Positions 25,119-33,198 of a stretch of 64,000 nt of DNA are shown one piece after another. The DNA lies in contig JBEKVI010000002.1 of NCBI GenBank assembly GCA_049514215.1, positions 164,826-228,825 of the forward strand, given 5' to 3'. The number at the start of each line of letters is the position of its first letter. Within the stretch, counting starts at the first letter, position 1. Source of the DNA: BOG-994 sp049514215. GTDB lineage: Bacteria; Pseudomonadota; Gammaproteobacteria; Burkholderiales; Burkholderiaceae_D. The notes beneath the pieces were generated by a model. It was not told the origin of the DNA and did not search any database. It was given only the letters and a program-made list of their open reading frames with translations. A program made the position numbers and the translations under genes.

Positions 25119-26066
25119 ATGACAAACCAGACGCGCAGACGCTTGCTCTGCGGTATGACACTAGGCAGTCTTGCCGGCCTCGCACCGCTTTTGAGCGCCA
25201 CCGGTGCGCAAAACTCGACAGCCCGGACCCGCCTCATCCTGCTTGGCACAGGCGGGGGTCCTACACCCAAAAAGAACCGCTCCGCGCCCGCCCAGGTGAT
25301 CGTCGTTGACGGTCACGCCTATGTCGTGGACTGCGGCAATGGGGTCGGCCGCCAACTCGCCATGGCTCAGGTCAAGTTCTCGTCGATCACGGGTGTTTTC
25401 ATCACGCACCACCATTCGGACCACAACGCGGACTATGGCAATCTACTTCTTTTAGCGTGGGAGTCGGATCTGGATCACCGCGTCGATACCTGGGGGCCTC
25501 CACCCCTGGTCAAGATGACCCAGACTTATCTGGAGTTGAACGACTACGACATCAAGATCCGCATGGCTGACGAGGGCCGGGTGCCGCTTGCGCCCTTGAT
25601 TGTGCCGCACGAGATCACAACCGGTGGAGAGGTGATGCGCGACGAACGGGTGCGCGTGACGGCCACGCTGGTTCACCACCCTCCAGTCGAGCCGGCATTC
25701 GCCTACCGCTTCGATACGGCAGACCGTTCCATCGTCATTTCCGGAGACACGTCCCCCTCGGAAAATCTGGTGGCACTGGCCAAGGGGGCGGACGTGCTTG
25801 TGCACGAGGTGATGCACATGCCCTCGCTTGAGAAGCTGATCGCCTCTGAGCCCAATGCCGTGCGTTTGAAGGAGCATCTTCTTGCCGCACACACGAGTTG
25901 CGAGGATGTCGGCAAGATTGCCACGCAGGCGGGCGTGAAGACCCTGGTGTTGTCCCATTTCGTGCCCGGAGGTTATCCGTACCTCGAGGATTCGGTCTGG
26001 CTGGATGCGGTTCGACCGTATTTCTCGGGAGAGATCATCGTCGGGCGCGACCTGCTCGAAATCTGA
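25119..26066 (+). CDS. Exported MBL-fold hydrolase (RNase Z-like, Tat signal)
   Basis: A 315-residue metallo-beta-lactamase-fold enzyme. The N-terminus carries a twin-arginine signal (TRRRLLCG followed by a hydrophobic stretch), so it should be folded and metallated before export. Metal motif HHHSDH (97-102) and a second His/Asp set in VISGDTSPS and LSHFVPGG. The RNase Z/arylsulfatase-like branch matches best, but a Tat-exported protein is unlikely to process tRNA. ATG at 25119 with GGGAG upstream. Confidence 0.86.
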   Translation: MTNQTRRRLLCGMTLGSLAGLAPLLSATGAQNSTARTRLILLGTGGGPTPKKNRSAPAQVIVVDGHAYVVDCGNGVGRQLAMAQVKFSSITGVFITHHHSDHNADYGNLLLLAWESDLDHRVDTWGPPPLVKMTQTYLELNDYDIKIRMADEGRVPLAPLIVPHEITTGGEVMRDERVRVTATLVHHPPVEPAFAYRFDTADRSIVISGDTSPSENLVALAKGADVLVHEVMHMPSLEKLIASEPNAVRLKEHLLAAHTSCEDVGKIATQAGVKTLVLSHFVPGGYPYLEDSVWLDAVRPYFSGEIIVGRDLLEI

Positions 26067-26115
26067 GTCGGCGGCGTTTGCGCTTCGGCACCATTGCCTT
26101 GCTTAATTTAGTATC

Positions 26116-26144
26116 TTGCTATTTAATCGCGCACGATATAAAAT
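26116..26144 (+). promoter_or_regulatory. ohrR promoter, leaderless type, with overlapping imperfect palindrome
   Basis: TTGCTA (26116-26121), 17-base spacer, TAAAAT (26139-26144), then six bases and the ATG at 26151. An imperfect palindrome (TTTAATCG / CGATATAAA, 26122-26142) spans the spacer and -10 box and is a candidate autoregulatory OhrR operator. Confidence 0.55.
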
Positions 26145-26150
26145 GCATCC

Positions 26151-26621
26151 ATGAAAACTTCAGCCCAGCCCACCAGTCCAACGGCATCCATATCCCTTCG
26201 CCTCGACGACCAGTTCTGCTTTGCCCTGTATTCGGCCGCGCTTGGGCTAAACCGGATTTATCGGCCGCTGCTGGCCCCCCTCGGCCTGACCTATTCGCAG
26301 TATCTGGTGATGCTAGTGCTCTGGGAGCAGGATGATTTGATGGTCTCGGAGATCGGCGCAAAGCTCTACCTGGACTCGGCCACCCTGACTCCTCTGCTCA
26401 AGCGCATGCAAACCCAGGGACTGATCTCCCGGGCCCGGGGCCGGGTAGATGAGCGCCAAGTGATCATCTCGCTCACGCAGGAGGGGCGTCAGTTGAAGCG
26501 ACAGGCAGCGGAGATGCCCCTGAAGCTGCTGCAATCAAGCGGCTGCTCGATCGAGGAGATCGGGTCCCTAAAGGAGGGTCTGGAAGCGTTTCGCGAAAAG
26601 TTGGTTGCGGTCGAATGCTAA
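26151..26621 (+). CDS. ohrR: Organic-hydroperoxide-sensing MarR repressor OhrR
   Basis: A 156-residue MarR-family winged-helix regulator. The peroxide-sensing Cys is Cys23 in DDQFCFALYSA, as in known OhrR proteins; a second Cys near 131 could form the disulfide of two-Cys types. The wing region DSATLTPLLKRM and RVDERQ is intact. ohr follows 142 bp downstream. The mRNA is predicted leaderless. Repressor of ohr and itself, released by organic hydroperoxides (family knowledge). Confidence 0.93.
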   Translation: MKTSAQPTSPTASISLRLDDQFCFALYSAALGLNRIYRPLLAPLGLTYSQYLVMLVLWEQDDLMVSEIGAKLYLDSATLTPLLKRMQTQGLISRARGRVDERQVIISLTQEGRQLKRQAAEMPLKLLQSSGCSIEEIGSLKEGLEAFREKLVAVEC

Positions 26622-26763
26622 CCCACGGCGTTGATTGCCCGAATGCGGGCGTGTTTTGCGTTGTCGTTTTGCGGCCACGTGAGTGGCGGCAGTGAAGTTA
26701 TCGTCAGTATCTGATCCAGTCTCTTAAACCGTCCCGCACCGGGACAACCATGAAAGGTCGATC

Positions 26764-27189
26764 ATGAAAGTAGAAAAAGTCCTCTATCGCGCACAAGCCA
26801 CTGCTACGGGTGGTCGTGACGGCCGTGCCGTTTCCTCCGATGGTGTGGTCGATGTCAAATTGACGACTCCGAAGGAGCTGGGCGGTGCAGGAGCCGTCGG
26901 TACCAATCCCGAGCAGCTTTTTGCGGCCGGTTACTCGGCTTGCTTCATTGGGGCGATGAAGTTTGTCGCCGGCTCCGAGAAGATCAAGCTTCCGGCCGAT
27001 CCTTCGATCACTGGACTCGTTGGAATCGGCCAGATTCCCAATGGATTCGGAATCGAAGTCGAATTGAAGATTTCCGTGCCCGGCATGGAGAAGAAGGCGT
27101 TGGAGGAACTGGTCCACAAGGCGCACCAGGTTTGTCCCTATTCCAACGCGACTCGCGGTAACGTTGAGGTCACGCTGACGATCGTCTAG
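26764..27189 (+). CDS. ohr: Organic hydroperoxide resistance protein Ohr
   Basis: Thiol peroxidase of the OsmC/Ohr family reducing fatty-acid and other organic hydroperoxides, using lipoylated proteins as reductant. 141 residues, full length. Catalytic Cys60 in GYSACFIGAMKF, resolving Cys124 in HQVCPYSNATRGN, and the conserved ATATGGRDGR near the start. Expected OhrR control. ATG at 26764. Confidence 0.96.
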   Translation: MKVEKVLYRAQATATGGRDGRAVSSDGVVDVKLTTPKELGGAGAVGTNPEQLFAAGYSACFIGAMKFVAGSEKIKLPADPSITGLVGIGQIPNGFGIEVELKISVPGMEKKALEELVHKAHQVCPYSNATRGNVEVTLTIV

Positions 27190-27240
27190 TTGTTGAAAAG
27201 AAGGCGTGAACGCGCCGTGCACCGGCCAAAAGAGGCAACG

Positions 27241-27301
27241 GGTCGCGCGGCGCGTCTCGTCGCGCAGCGCGTCTCGTCGCGCAGCGCGTCTCGTCGCGCA
27301 G
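27241..27301. repeat. 17-bp tandem repeat (about 3.6 copies)
   Basis: Three exact 17-bp units, each CGCGTCTCGTCGCGCAG, at 27251-27267, 27268-27284 and 27285-27301, preceded by a degenerate partial copy. Located between ohr and the lipoprotein methyltransferase gene; a likely variable-number repeat. Confidence 0.9.
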
Positions 27302-27352
27302 ATTTGGCATCATCATGGATTCGTGAACGCATAACGTCGATTGGAGCAAGCG

Positions 27353-28081
27353 ATGCACACTAAGTTTATGCGGCGGATCCTTTTTGCCCTGGCGCTGTGC
27401 GTCGCGGGCTGTGTGAATTGGTCCCGCGAGACGCCACCGGACTATGCAGGCGTCATCTCAAGCCCCCTTCGCACTGACGCTGATCGTCAGGAGGATGAGC
27501 GTCGCAAGCCCATCGAATTTCTCAAGTTCGCGCAAGTCAAGCCAGGCATGCGGGTTCTCGACGTGTGGGCTGGTGCGGGCTATACCGCGCAGCTCGAAGC
27601 GCTGGCCGTGGGACCGACTGGAAGGGTCTGGGCACAGAACGCCAAGCCTTCAAAGAAACTCGATGAACGCCTAAGCGCGCATCCTCAGGAGAATCTGGTC
27701 TCGTCCTTGCAACCCTTCGATGAGCCGGTTCCCGAGGGCGCAAAGGGGCTCGACCTGGTGACCATTGTGCTGTCCTACCACGACATTGCCGCGCTGCCGG
27801 TGGAGCGCGCGCACATGGATGAGACCCTTTTCAAGGCGCTCAAGTCAGGCGGGCATCTGGTCCTCATCGATCATTCGGCTCGTAGCGGAACCGGGACTCT
27901 AGACAGCGCAAAGCTGCATCGCATCGACGAGGCGCTCGTCCTCCAGGAAATGACCTCCGCCGGTTTTAAACTGGAGGGCCAAAGCGATCTGTGGCGCGCG
28001 CCAGGCGATCCTCGCGAGCAGGCGTTTTTCGACATGAAGACTCCAACGGACCGCTTTGCGCTACGCTTTGTCAAGCCGTAG
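27353..28081 (+). CDS. Lipoprotein SAM-dependent methyltransferase
   Basis: A 242-residue protein with a lipoprotein signal (lipobox VAGC) followed by a Rossmann methyltransferase domain: motif I is MRVLDVWAGAGYTA, with Trp replacing the usual Gly-rich second position, and DLVTIVLSYHD marks motif II. It belongs to the predicted methyltransferase group exported in many proteobacteria; how SAM would reach it outside the cytoplasm is unknown. ATG at 27353 with GGAG 7 bases upstream. Confidence 0.82.
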   Translation: MHTKFMRRILFALALCVAGCVNWSRETPPDYAGVISSPLRTDADRQEDERRKPIEFLKFAQVKPGMRVLDVWAGAGYTAQLEALAVGPTGRVWAQNAKPSKKLDERLSAHPQENLVSSLQPFDEPVPEGAKGLDLVTIVLSYHDIAALPVERAHMDETLFKALKSGGHLVLIDHSARSGTGTLDSAKLHRIDEALVLQEMTSAGFKLEGQSDLWRAPGDPREQAFFDMKTPTDRFALRFVKP

Positions 28082-28120
28082 CCGCGCGCTGCGCTGGATG
28101 CGCCTGAGCGGCTTGTTTTT
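28080..28120 (+). terminator. Probable terminator after the methyltransferase gene
   Basis: Outer stem AGCCGC / GCGGCT with a GC-rich inner stem-loop, followed by TTGTTTTT. Begins in the stop codon of the methyltransferase gene. Confidence 0.6.
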
Positions 28121-28241
28121 CCGGTCCTTCGTCCCCAGATGAGAGCGTAAAAAGGGGCCACGCTCACCCGTCTTCGCCGTGAAAACGGGGCGACGGAGCT
28201 GGTCCGGGCGCAGGGCAAGGCATCCATCTAGACGAGACCCC

Positions 28242-29168
28242 ATGAAATTCAAGGACTATTACGCGGTACTCGGTGTCGAGCGTACGGCCGGCGCTGATGA
28301 CATCAAAAAGGCGTATCGGAAGCTTGCGCACAAATATCACCCTGACGTCTCGAAGGTCGCAAATGCCGAGGAGAAGTTCAAGGAAGTGGCCGAAGCGTAC
28401 GAAACCCTCAAAGATCCCGAAAAGCGGGCCGCTTACGACCAGCTTGGTACCCATCGACCGGGGCAAGATTTCGAGCCGCCGCCGGACTGGAGCCAGCATT
28501 TCCAAAGCGGTGCAACGAGCTTTGAGGACCTCGATTTGGCCGACATCCTAGCCGGATTGGCCCGAGGCGGCTCCCGGTCTCGCGGCGCGCATCGAAAGAT
28601 TCCCGGCGAGGACTATCAGACGAGCGCGGAGATCAGCCTGGAGGACGCGTTTTCGGGGCGCGAGATCGATCTCGATTTGATTCTGCCCGAGTACGATGGC
28701 GAGGGCATGGTTCGTCGCGTGCCAAAGCGGTTTCGCGTCCGCGTGCCCAAGGGGGCGGTCGAAGGTCAGCGTCTTAGGCTCGCCGGCAAGGGGGGCCCGG
28801 GGATCGACGGAGGGCGCGATGGCGATCTTTACATCTCCCTGAAAATTCAGCCGCACGCGCTGTTCCGGCCGGCGGGAGCCGACCTTTACCTGGATCTTCC
28901 TCTAACGCCTACGGAGGCTGTTCTCGGGGCACCGGTGTTGGTTCCAACGCTCGATGGAGCCGTTGAGCTGACGATTCCTCCCAATACGCGCGCCGGCCAT
29001 ACGCTAAGACTCGCGGGTAAGGGTCTGCCTCGGCCCGCCGGAGGAGCCGGGGATCTGTACGCGGTCGTACAAATCGTTGTACCCAAGGTGGCCTCGGACG
29101 CCGAGCGGGATCTCTACAAGAAGCTCGGGGAGGTCTCGCAGTTCAAGCCGCGCGCCCACTTCGCTTAA
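28242..29168 (+). CDS. cbpA: Curved-DNA-binding J-domain protein CbpA
   Basis: DnaJ-like co-chaperone of DnaK and nucleoid-associated protein, 308 residues. J domain with HPD at 33-35, a short Gly-poor linker, then two C-terminal substrate-binding beta domains (from about 120: DYQTSAEISLEDAF, LRLAGKGGPG, LRLAGKGLPRPAGG). No zinc finger, as in CbpA. cbpM follows 9 bp downstream. The ATG at 28242 starts the J domain; the frame is open 21 codons upstream without a ribosome binding site. Confidence 0.95.
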   Translation: MKFKDYYAVLGVERTAGADDIKKAYRKLAHKYHPDVSKVANAEEKFKEVAEAYETLKDPEKRAAYDQLGTHRPGQDFEPPPDWSQHFQSGATSFEDLDLADILAGLARGGSRSRGAHRKIPGEDYQTSAEISLEDAFSGREIDLDLILPEYDGEGMVRRVPKRFRVRVPKGAVEGQRLRLAGKGGPGIDGGRDGDLYISLKIQPHALFRPAGADLYLDLPLTPTEAVLGAPVLVPTLDGAVELTIPPNTRAGHTLRLAGKGLPRPAGGAGDLYAVVQIVVPKVASDAERDLYKKLGEVSQFKPRAHFA

Positions 29169-29177
29169 GGAGGCGAT

Positions 29178-29495
29178 ATGCGTGTCGAAATCGTTCATAC
29201 CGTCGGGATTGAAGAACTGCGCCACTATTCCTTGGGCGAGATTGCGGAGTCTTCGGGTCTGTCGATCATCGAGATCAGGGAACTGACCGAGATTGGAATC
29301 CTCGAGCCCGTCGATTCTGCCGGACAACAAGGCGTCTTCTCCGGGACGAGCCTTCGAGTCGCGCAGGCCACCCGCCGCCTTAAGGTCGACTTTGAGCTCG
29401 ATGCGCATGGCGCGGCTCTGGCAGTCCAGCTTCTGGAGCGAATCCGCGAGCTGGAGCAAGAGGTCCGGTTTCTTAAGGCCCGCAGCGCGCGTTGA
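29178..29495 (+). CDS. cbpM: Chaperone modulatory protein CbpM
   Basis: A 105-residue MerR-like helix-turn-helix protein that binds the CbpA J domain and inhibits its co-chaperone and DNA-binding activity. HTH-like region SLGEIAESSGLS, C-terminal coiled coil (AVQLLERIRELEQEVRFLK). Start with GGAGG 5 bases upstream. Usual cbpA partner. Confidence 0.93.
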   Translation: MRVEIVHTVGIEELRHYSLGEIAESSGLSIIEIRELTEIGILEPVDSAGQQGVFSGTSLRVAQATRRLKVDFELDAHGAALAVQLLERIRELEQEVRFLKARSAR

Positions 29496-29545
29496 CTTCG
29501 TAATCGCAAGGCGGTGACGTGCCCGGACCGAGCGAGGTCGGCTTC

Positions 29546-29579
29546 GCAAAAAAAATCGGCCCGAACAATCGGGCCGATT
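29546..29579 (-). terminator. Rho-independent terminator of the 36-residue-repeat gene
   Basis: A perfect 11-bp stem (AATCGGCCCGA / TCGGGCCGATT) with a 4-base loop; on the minus strand it is followed by a run of eight T's. It also separates this gene from the converging cbpM. Confidence 0.88.
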
Positions 29580-29595
29580 GGAGAAGAGGTAACGC

Positions 29596-29991
29596 TTACT
29601 GCTTCGGTTCGGCTTGACCGCGAGGAATTTCATCCGCCTTGACCGCAGCCTTGGTGTCAGCCTTGATGGCGGCACGGTTGGCAGTGGACTTCGACGTGTC
29701 CTTGTTCATGTTTTCCGAAGCATCACCGCGCGGAATCTCGTCCGACTTCACTGCGGCCTTGGTTGCGGACTTGACGGCTGCACGATTGGCAGTCGACTTG
29801 GTCGTGTCCTTGTTCATCGTGGGTGACGCATCGCCCCGGGGGATCGATCCGGATTTGACCGCGTCCTTGGTCTCGGCCTTCACTTCGGCGCGGGACTTCG
29901 GCGCGGCAGATGAATCGTCTTGCGCGAGTGCCGTTTGCACGGACGCGAGCGCGAAGATCGTTGCAGGCAGCAAAATGGAAATGGCTTTCAA
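29596..29991 (-). CDS. Exported protein built of 36-residue repeats
   Basis: A 131-residue protein with a signal peptide (cleavage near TALA-QD) followed by 2.7 near-identical 36-residue repeats starting at Arg34, Arg70 and Arg106. Each contains VKAxTKxAVK, an IPRGDA turn and MNKDTxKSTANR. Related repeat proteins with RAxVKAETKAA units occur in Burkholderiales, often labelled TolA-like without evidence. The start is a TTG at 29991 with GGGAGA upstream; no ATG precedes the signal peptide. Periplasmic, highly charged, probably helical. Function unknown. Confidence 0.78.
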   Translation of the reverse strand: MKAISILLPATIFALASVQTALAQDDSSAAPKSRAEVKAETKDAVKSGSIPRGDASPTMNKDTTKSTANRAAVKSATKAAVKSDEIPRGDASENMNKDTSKSTANRAAIKADTKAAVKADEIPRGQAEPKQ

Positions 29992-30585
29992 GTGTTTCTC
30001 CCGTTATGGTGTTTCAAAACCGAAGCTCAGGTGAGCGGGCCCCAGGTAGTTCAAGATCTCTTCAAAGCAGATGCGATTAACAGGTAGTGTCAATAGCACA
30101 CGCCTATAACGATTATATTCCCGGCGCGGTTGACGTTGCCAATCCGCCCCGGGGGGTGTCGCGTTCACGTCGCTTGGTCTCTCGCCCCCGGCCCAGAGGG
30201 CCTTACTAGCCGCCTTGGTGGGGCTGGTTCTTGCTTCTCGGCCGTCCGCATTATGAGCGTGTTGACCCGAACTCGGCAAGTCCGGCAGTCACGCCTCGGA
30301 AATTCTGCGGCGGACGCGGCCTCGCCACCTCGTCAGGGACACAAATCCGTTACAACTTGGGCTCGCATCGAGCGGGTTCCCGCGTCGATGCGATTCCGGA
30401 ACTGACGTGGTGGATGAGCCGCTGGAACACAGCCGGGAAGTCAAAGGCGCGACAGGCGCACACTGTACGCCCGCTGCGGCATCAGGGGATCGGTGGGTCG
30501 CATCGGGGAGGTCGGACAGACGCCTCCACGATCGTGAAAATTCGCGGGGGACAGCGCATTGCGCGCTGCCCCGCATTGCGCGAGT
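29992..30585. other. Intergenic region, about 590 bp, no gene seen
   Basis: Several overlapping open frames on both strands lack ribosome binding sites and family motifs. The right end contains the terminator of the SYLF gene. An AT-rich patch near 30105-30120 could hold the promoter of the repeat-protein gene. Confidence 0.5.
30544..30573 (-). terminator. Terminator of the SYLF lipoprotein gene
   Basis: GC-rich imperfect hairpin (GCGGGG..CAGCGC pairing with GCGCTGCCCCGC, one 2-base bulge), followed on the minus strand by CGAATTTT. Confidence 0.6.
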
Positions 30586-31155
30586 CTAGATGTTCAGGCG
30601 TGAAACCTTGGTACCTTCGATGGTCGCGTTGGCCATGAGACCCGCGTTGGTCACGACGAATCCGACCACCGGCGCTTGCGCGGTCTGCAGGTCGACATCC
30701 CCGTTGGCACCCATCTTCAGCACGGCGACAGACGCGTCTGCCCCCGCCGTCCAACCATTGCCCGCCCGAAAGCGGTCAAGTGCATCCTGGGTCATGAAAA
30801 GGAAGAAGACGGCCTTCGATTGCGCGCCGATCTGCAATCCGAACGATCCGCTCGCAGTACTGTAATAGGCAATGGGCGCGCCCCCGATCCTGAGTTCGCC
30901 TTCGCCGTACTCGCCGCCTACACCCAAGCCTGCAGCGATGACCGACGGAAAGACCAGGACACCGCGTGCCTTGCCTACCAGCTCCCGGGAACCATGGGCA
31001 TTGGAGTAAAGGCGGGCTAGCGCTTCGGTGGACGAGACGTCGAGTTGACGGCGCTTATCGGCAGGGTCGCTGGGCGCATTGGGCGTCGTGGTGCAACCGG
31101 TTGCAAGTAGGCCCAAGGATGCCGCAGCACCGATCATGAGGTCTCTTCTTAACAT
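30586..31155 (-). CDS. SYLF/YSC84-domain lipoprotein
   Basis: A 189-residue lipoprotein: signal with lipobox ATGC near residue 21, then a SYLF (Ysc84) lipid-binding domain from about 45 (ARGVLVFPSVIAAGLGVGGEYGEG, ASGSFGLQIGAQSKAVFFLF). Bacterial SYLF proteins are envelope proteins of unclear role; the eukaryotic domain binds phosphoinositides. ATG at 31155 with AGGAGA 5 bases upstream. Isolated gene with its own terminator. Confidence 0.88.
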   Translation of the reverse strand: MLRRDLMIGAAASLGLLATGCTTTPNAPSDPADKRRQLDVSSTEALARLYSNAHGSRELVGKARGVLVFPSVIAAGLGVGGEYGEGELRIGGAPIAYYSTASGSFGLQIGAQSKAVFFLFMTQDALDRFRAGNGWTAGADASVAVLKMGANGDVDLQTAQAPVVGFVVTNAGLMANATIEGTKVSRLNI

Positions 31156-31612
31156 AATCTTCTCCTAATACGCTCGTTGTTACTGAAGTGAATGGCTCAA
31201 GCGCTAGTTGGCGCCGGCCTCGAAAAATCGTTGGCGTCGCACTAAATCCCTCCGGGATAAAAGGAGCGGGTCAGTTCGCGCCAACGGGGTGATGCGAGGC
31301 TGCGCTGCCTGTGGACGCATTCCTGGGCCTCGAAACCTATCCGATCGGTCTGCCAAACTGGGGCTGTGCTCATAGAAATGTACTAATTACAGGGGGTTAA
31401 CCGTCATTACTGACAAGTCACATTAATAATCGCAGTAGCCTCGTGGCAAGAAAGGATCGGCATGGCCGATATATCAGCAACGCCTATGCCCAGCAAGCGC
31501 GAGATCTTCGTGGGCGTCTGCCTGGAAATGGCAAATTCGCGCAATTGCAGCCGTAGCCGCGACGCTGCTATTTGTCGGGATGATCCCGCGACCCAGGGCT
31601 GGATGCGCGGCG
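31156..31612. other. Intergenic region, 457 bp, no supported gene
   Basis: AT-rich around 31385-31440, which probably includes the SYLF promoter on the minus strand. A short plus-strand frame starting at 31462 has a fair ribosome binding site but runs antisense into the next gene with no recognisable protein features. Confidence 0.5.
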
Positions 31613-32116
31613 TTAGGAGCCGCAGTACTGGGCCACCTGCTGATTGGCGTCCTGTAGCCCCCGCGCACGATCGTCGTCTGAGAGATAGACACGCTCTCCC
31701 TGTTCGTTGACGTTAAAGATGCGGCCCTGTCGAGTCAGTTGGTCCACCGCGGCCCGAGCCTGCTGACACGCTCTGTGACGCTGCGCCTCATCCCTTTCCG
31801 CCTTTTCCTCCGCCTGCCTGCGTAGGTCGGCTGCTTTAGCCTGCCTCTCGCGGAACTCGCGATCCTTCTCCTGCCAGTTTTGATCAGCAGCGCCTTGACC
31901 GGGCGTTGTCGCGGTAGCTGCATCCGGCACGTTTAAGACCTGCGCCTTGCCCTGACCGGGAGCCGGTGGCGACTGCGAGTAATGCGTAACCCCTTGCGCA
32001 TCCACCCATTTGTAAATCTGGGCGAACGACGATCCCCAGATCCCGAGCGCGGGCAACACGAGCCACCACAGACGGGTGCGGCGAAAGGGAAGGGGCCAAG
32101 AGGGGGGACGCTGCAT
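31613..32116 (-). CDS. DUF4124-domain protein
   Basis: A 167-residue protein with an N-terminal hydrophobic export segment (near 16-33, SSFAQ) followed by the DUF4124 signature IYKWVDAQGVTHYSQSPP. The middle is a charged coiled coil (EKDREFRERQAKAADLRRQAEEKAERDEAQRH). Two Cys near 116 and 165 could pair. Such periplasmic proteins are very common in betaproteobacteria and uncharacterised. Start ATG at 32116. Confidence 0.82.
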   Translation of the reverse strand: MQRPPSWPLPFRRTRLWWLVLPALGIWGSSFAQIYKWVDAQGVTHYSQSPPAPGQGKAQVLNVPDAATATTPGQGAADQNWQEKDREFRERQAKAADLRRQAEEKAERDEAQRHRACQQARAAVDQLTRQGRIFNVNEQGERVYLSDDDRARGLQDANQQVAQYCGS

Positions 32117-32510
32117 GAGTGCGGACTACATAAATCAACCGGGGATCCGATTATGTTGAGAGAGGACCGAAGATCACATGCAAGGACTTCCGATTCATGT
32201 GAGAAGTGTACGGCATCCCCGCAGCCTGCCTCGTCGACTTGTCGCTGAAGTCGAAAGCGTTTTTTCGTTTATGCCGAGGTCGTAGCACGCGCGCTCCTCT
32301 TTTTTGAAACGAACCCAAACTGGCCCCGATCTTGCTCAATAGCTCCGAGCCGGTCCGGCGCAGCAAATGATTTAGGAAATCCCATTTTAGGCCGGCAGCA
32401 AGTGACGTTTTTTTTAACCTAGCCGTCCAAAAGCGACAAGTTTGGTCGGCCCGAACGTGCGGCGTTGTTTCCGGGAGGATGCGACGCGTTGACTTTACTC
32501 GGAGAATTAA
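32117..32510. other. Intergenic region, 394 bp, lower GC
   Basis: Noticeably richer in T and A runs than its surroundings (for example 32405-32420). A long antisense open frame (32151-32810, minus) crosses it, but it has no domain features and overlaps the better-supported gene at 32511. Confidence 0.45.
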
Positions 32511-32804
32511 ATGTACGGCGAACGTGATCAGGCGACTGTCGAAGCACTTCTTCAATCCGGGGCGGACTTTAACACCCTCGCGGCGGTTCTCCTGCGTGTA
32601 CCGACCACAAGCGACCCAACTGTCAACAAGATGATTCGCCTGGCTCGCGTGATGGATTTGGCGATAGACCTTTCTGTATCTCAACTGGCCGTACCATCCC
32701 AACAGCCCAAGGACATCTCGCAAATGATGTCCCGCAACGTGATCGTCGCGCAGCAAATGCAAACGGCTCTGGAAAAGGTGATTGCGACGACGCATCGCGA
32801 ATAG
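32511..32804 (+). CDS. Small hypothetical protein
   Basis: A 97-residue, mainly helical protein I do not recognise. It has a proper ATG with GGAG 7 bases upstream and reads as a compact soluble protein (ATVEALLQSGADFNTLAAVLL, then MIRLARVMDLAIDLSVSQL). No export signal, no metal motif. Upstream sequence is AT-rich, suggesting a horizontally acquired or fast-evolving gene. Confidence 0.5.
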   Translation: MYGERDQATVEALLQSGADFNTLAAVLLRVPTTSDPTVNKMIRLARVMDLAIDLSVSQLAVPSQQPKDISQMMSRNVIVAQQMQTALEKVIATTHRE

Positions 32805-33198
32805 CCTCATAAGCTCCGGGCGACGCCTCGAGTCTTCTCGCTATCCGAGTGCGAATGGGTCGCACCGGACCTTGCATGCTAAAGCAAAGAGGCCGTACTT
32901 CTTTCCAATCGTCGGTCCCGCGCAAATCATTGCGTCGAGTCCTTAGATTTCTCGCGGCCGTGCCGATAACAACGGTGCAGGCCGTCGCGAGCGCCGGCCT
33001 GCGGCTCGATGGCCGGTTACGCAAAACGGGGCGGAACCCCTGGACATGCGAACCCTCCATGGCGCTGTGTACTGTCCCTATCCCGAATTGACGCAGGTTT
33101 TCCCCGATGCCGCACGAATTGGCCCACGATCTTCACCGCATGAACGCGCGGACCAAAGGACGTGCTCTCTCGCATCCGTCTGGGACGGGGAGGGCGCC
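32805..33198. other. Intergenic region, 394 bp
   Basis: No gene seen. The open frame of the downstream GGDEF-EAL gene reaches back to an ATG at 33046, but the strong ribosome binding site favours the GTG at 33199. I looked for a GEMM-type c-di-GMP riboswitch before this gene and saw no convincing match. Confidence 0.45.

Noticed and set aside
31462..31710. Plus-strand frame with a fair ribosome binding site and, in another frame, two hydrophobic stretches
   Set aside because: It runs antisense into the DUF4124 gene; the hydrophobic text is in a frame with no early start codon. I think chance.
32151..32810. 219-codon minus-strand frame
   Set aside because: Overlaps a better candidate at 32511 with a proper ribosome binding site; no motif in 219 residues.
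32940..33060. Possible c-di-GMP (GEMM) riboswitch before the GGDEF-EAL gene
   Set aside because: GNRA-like and conserved internal loop sequences of the riboswitch are not present in the right order.
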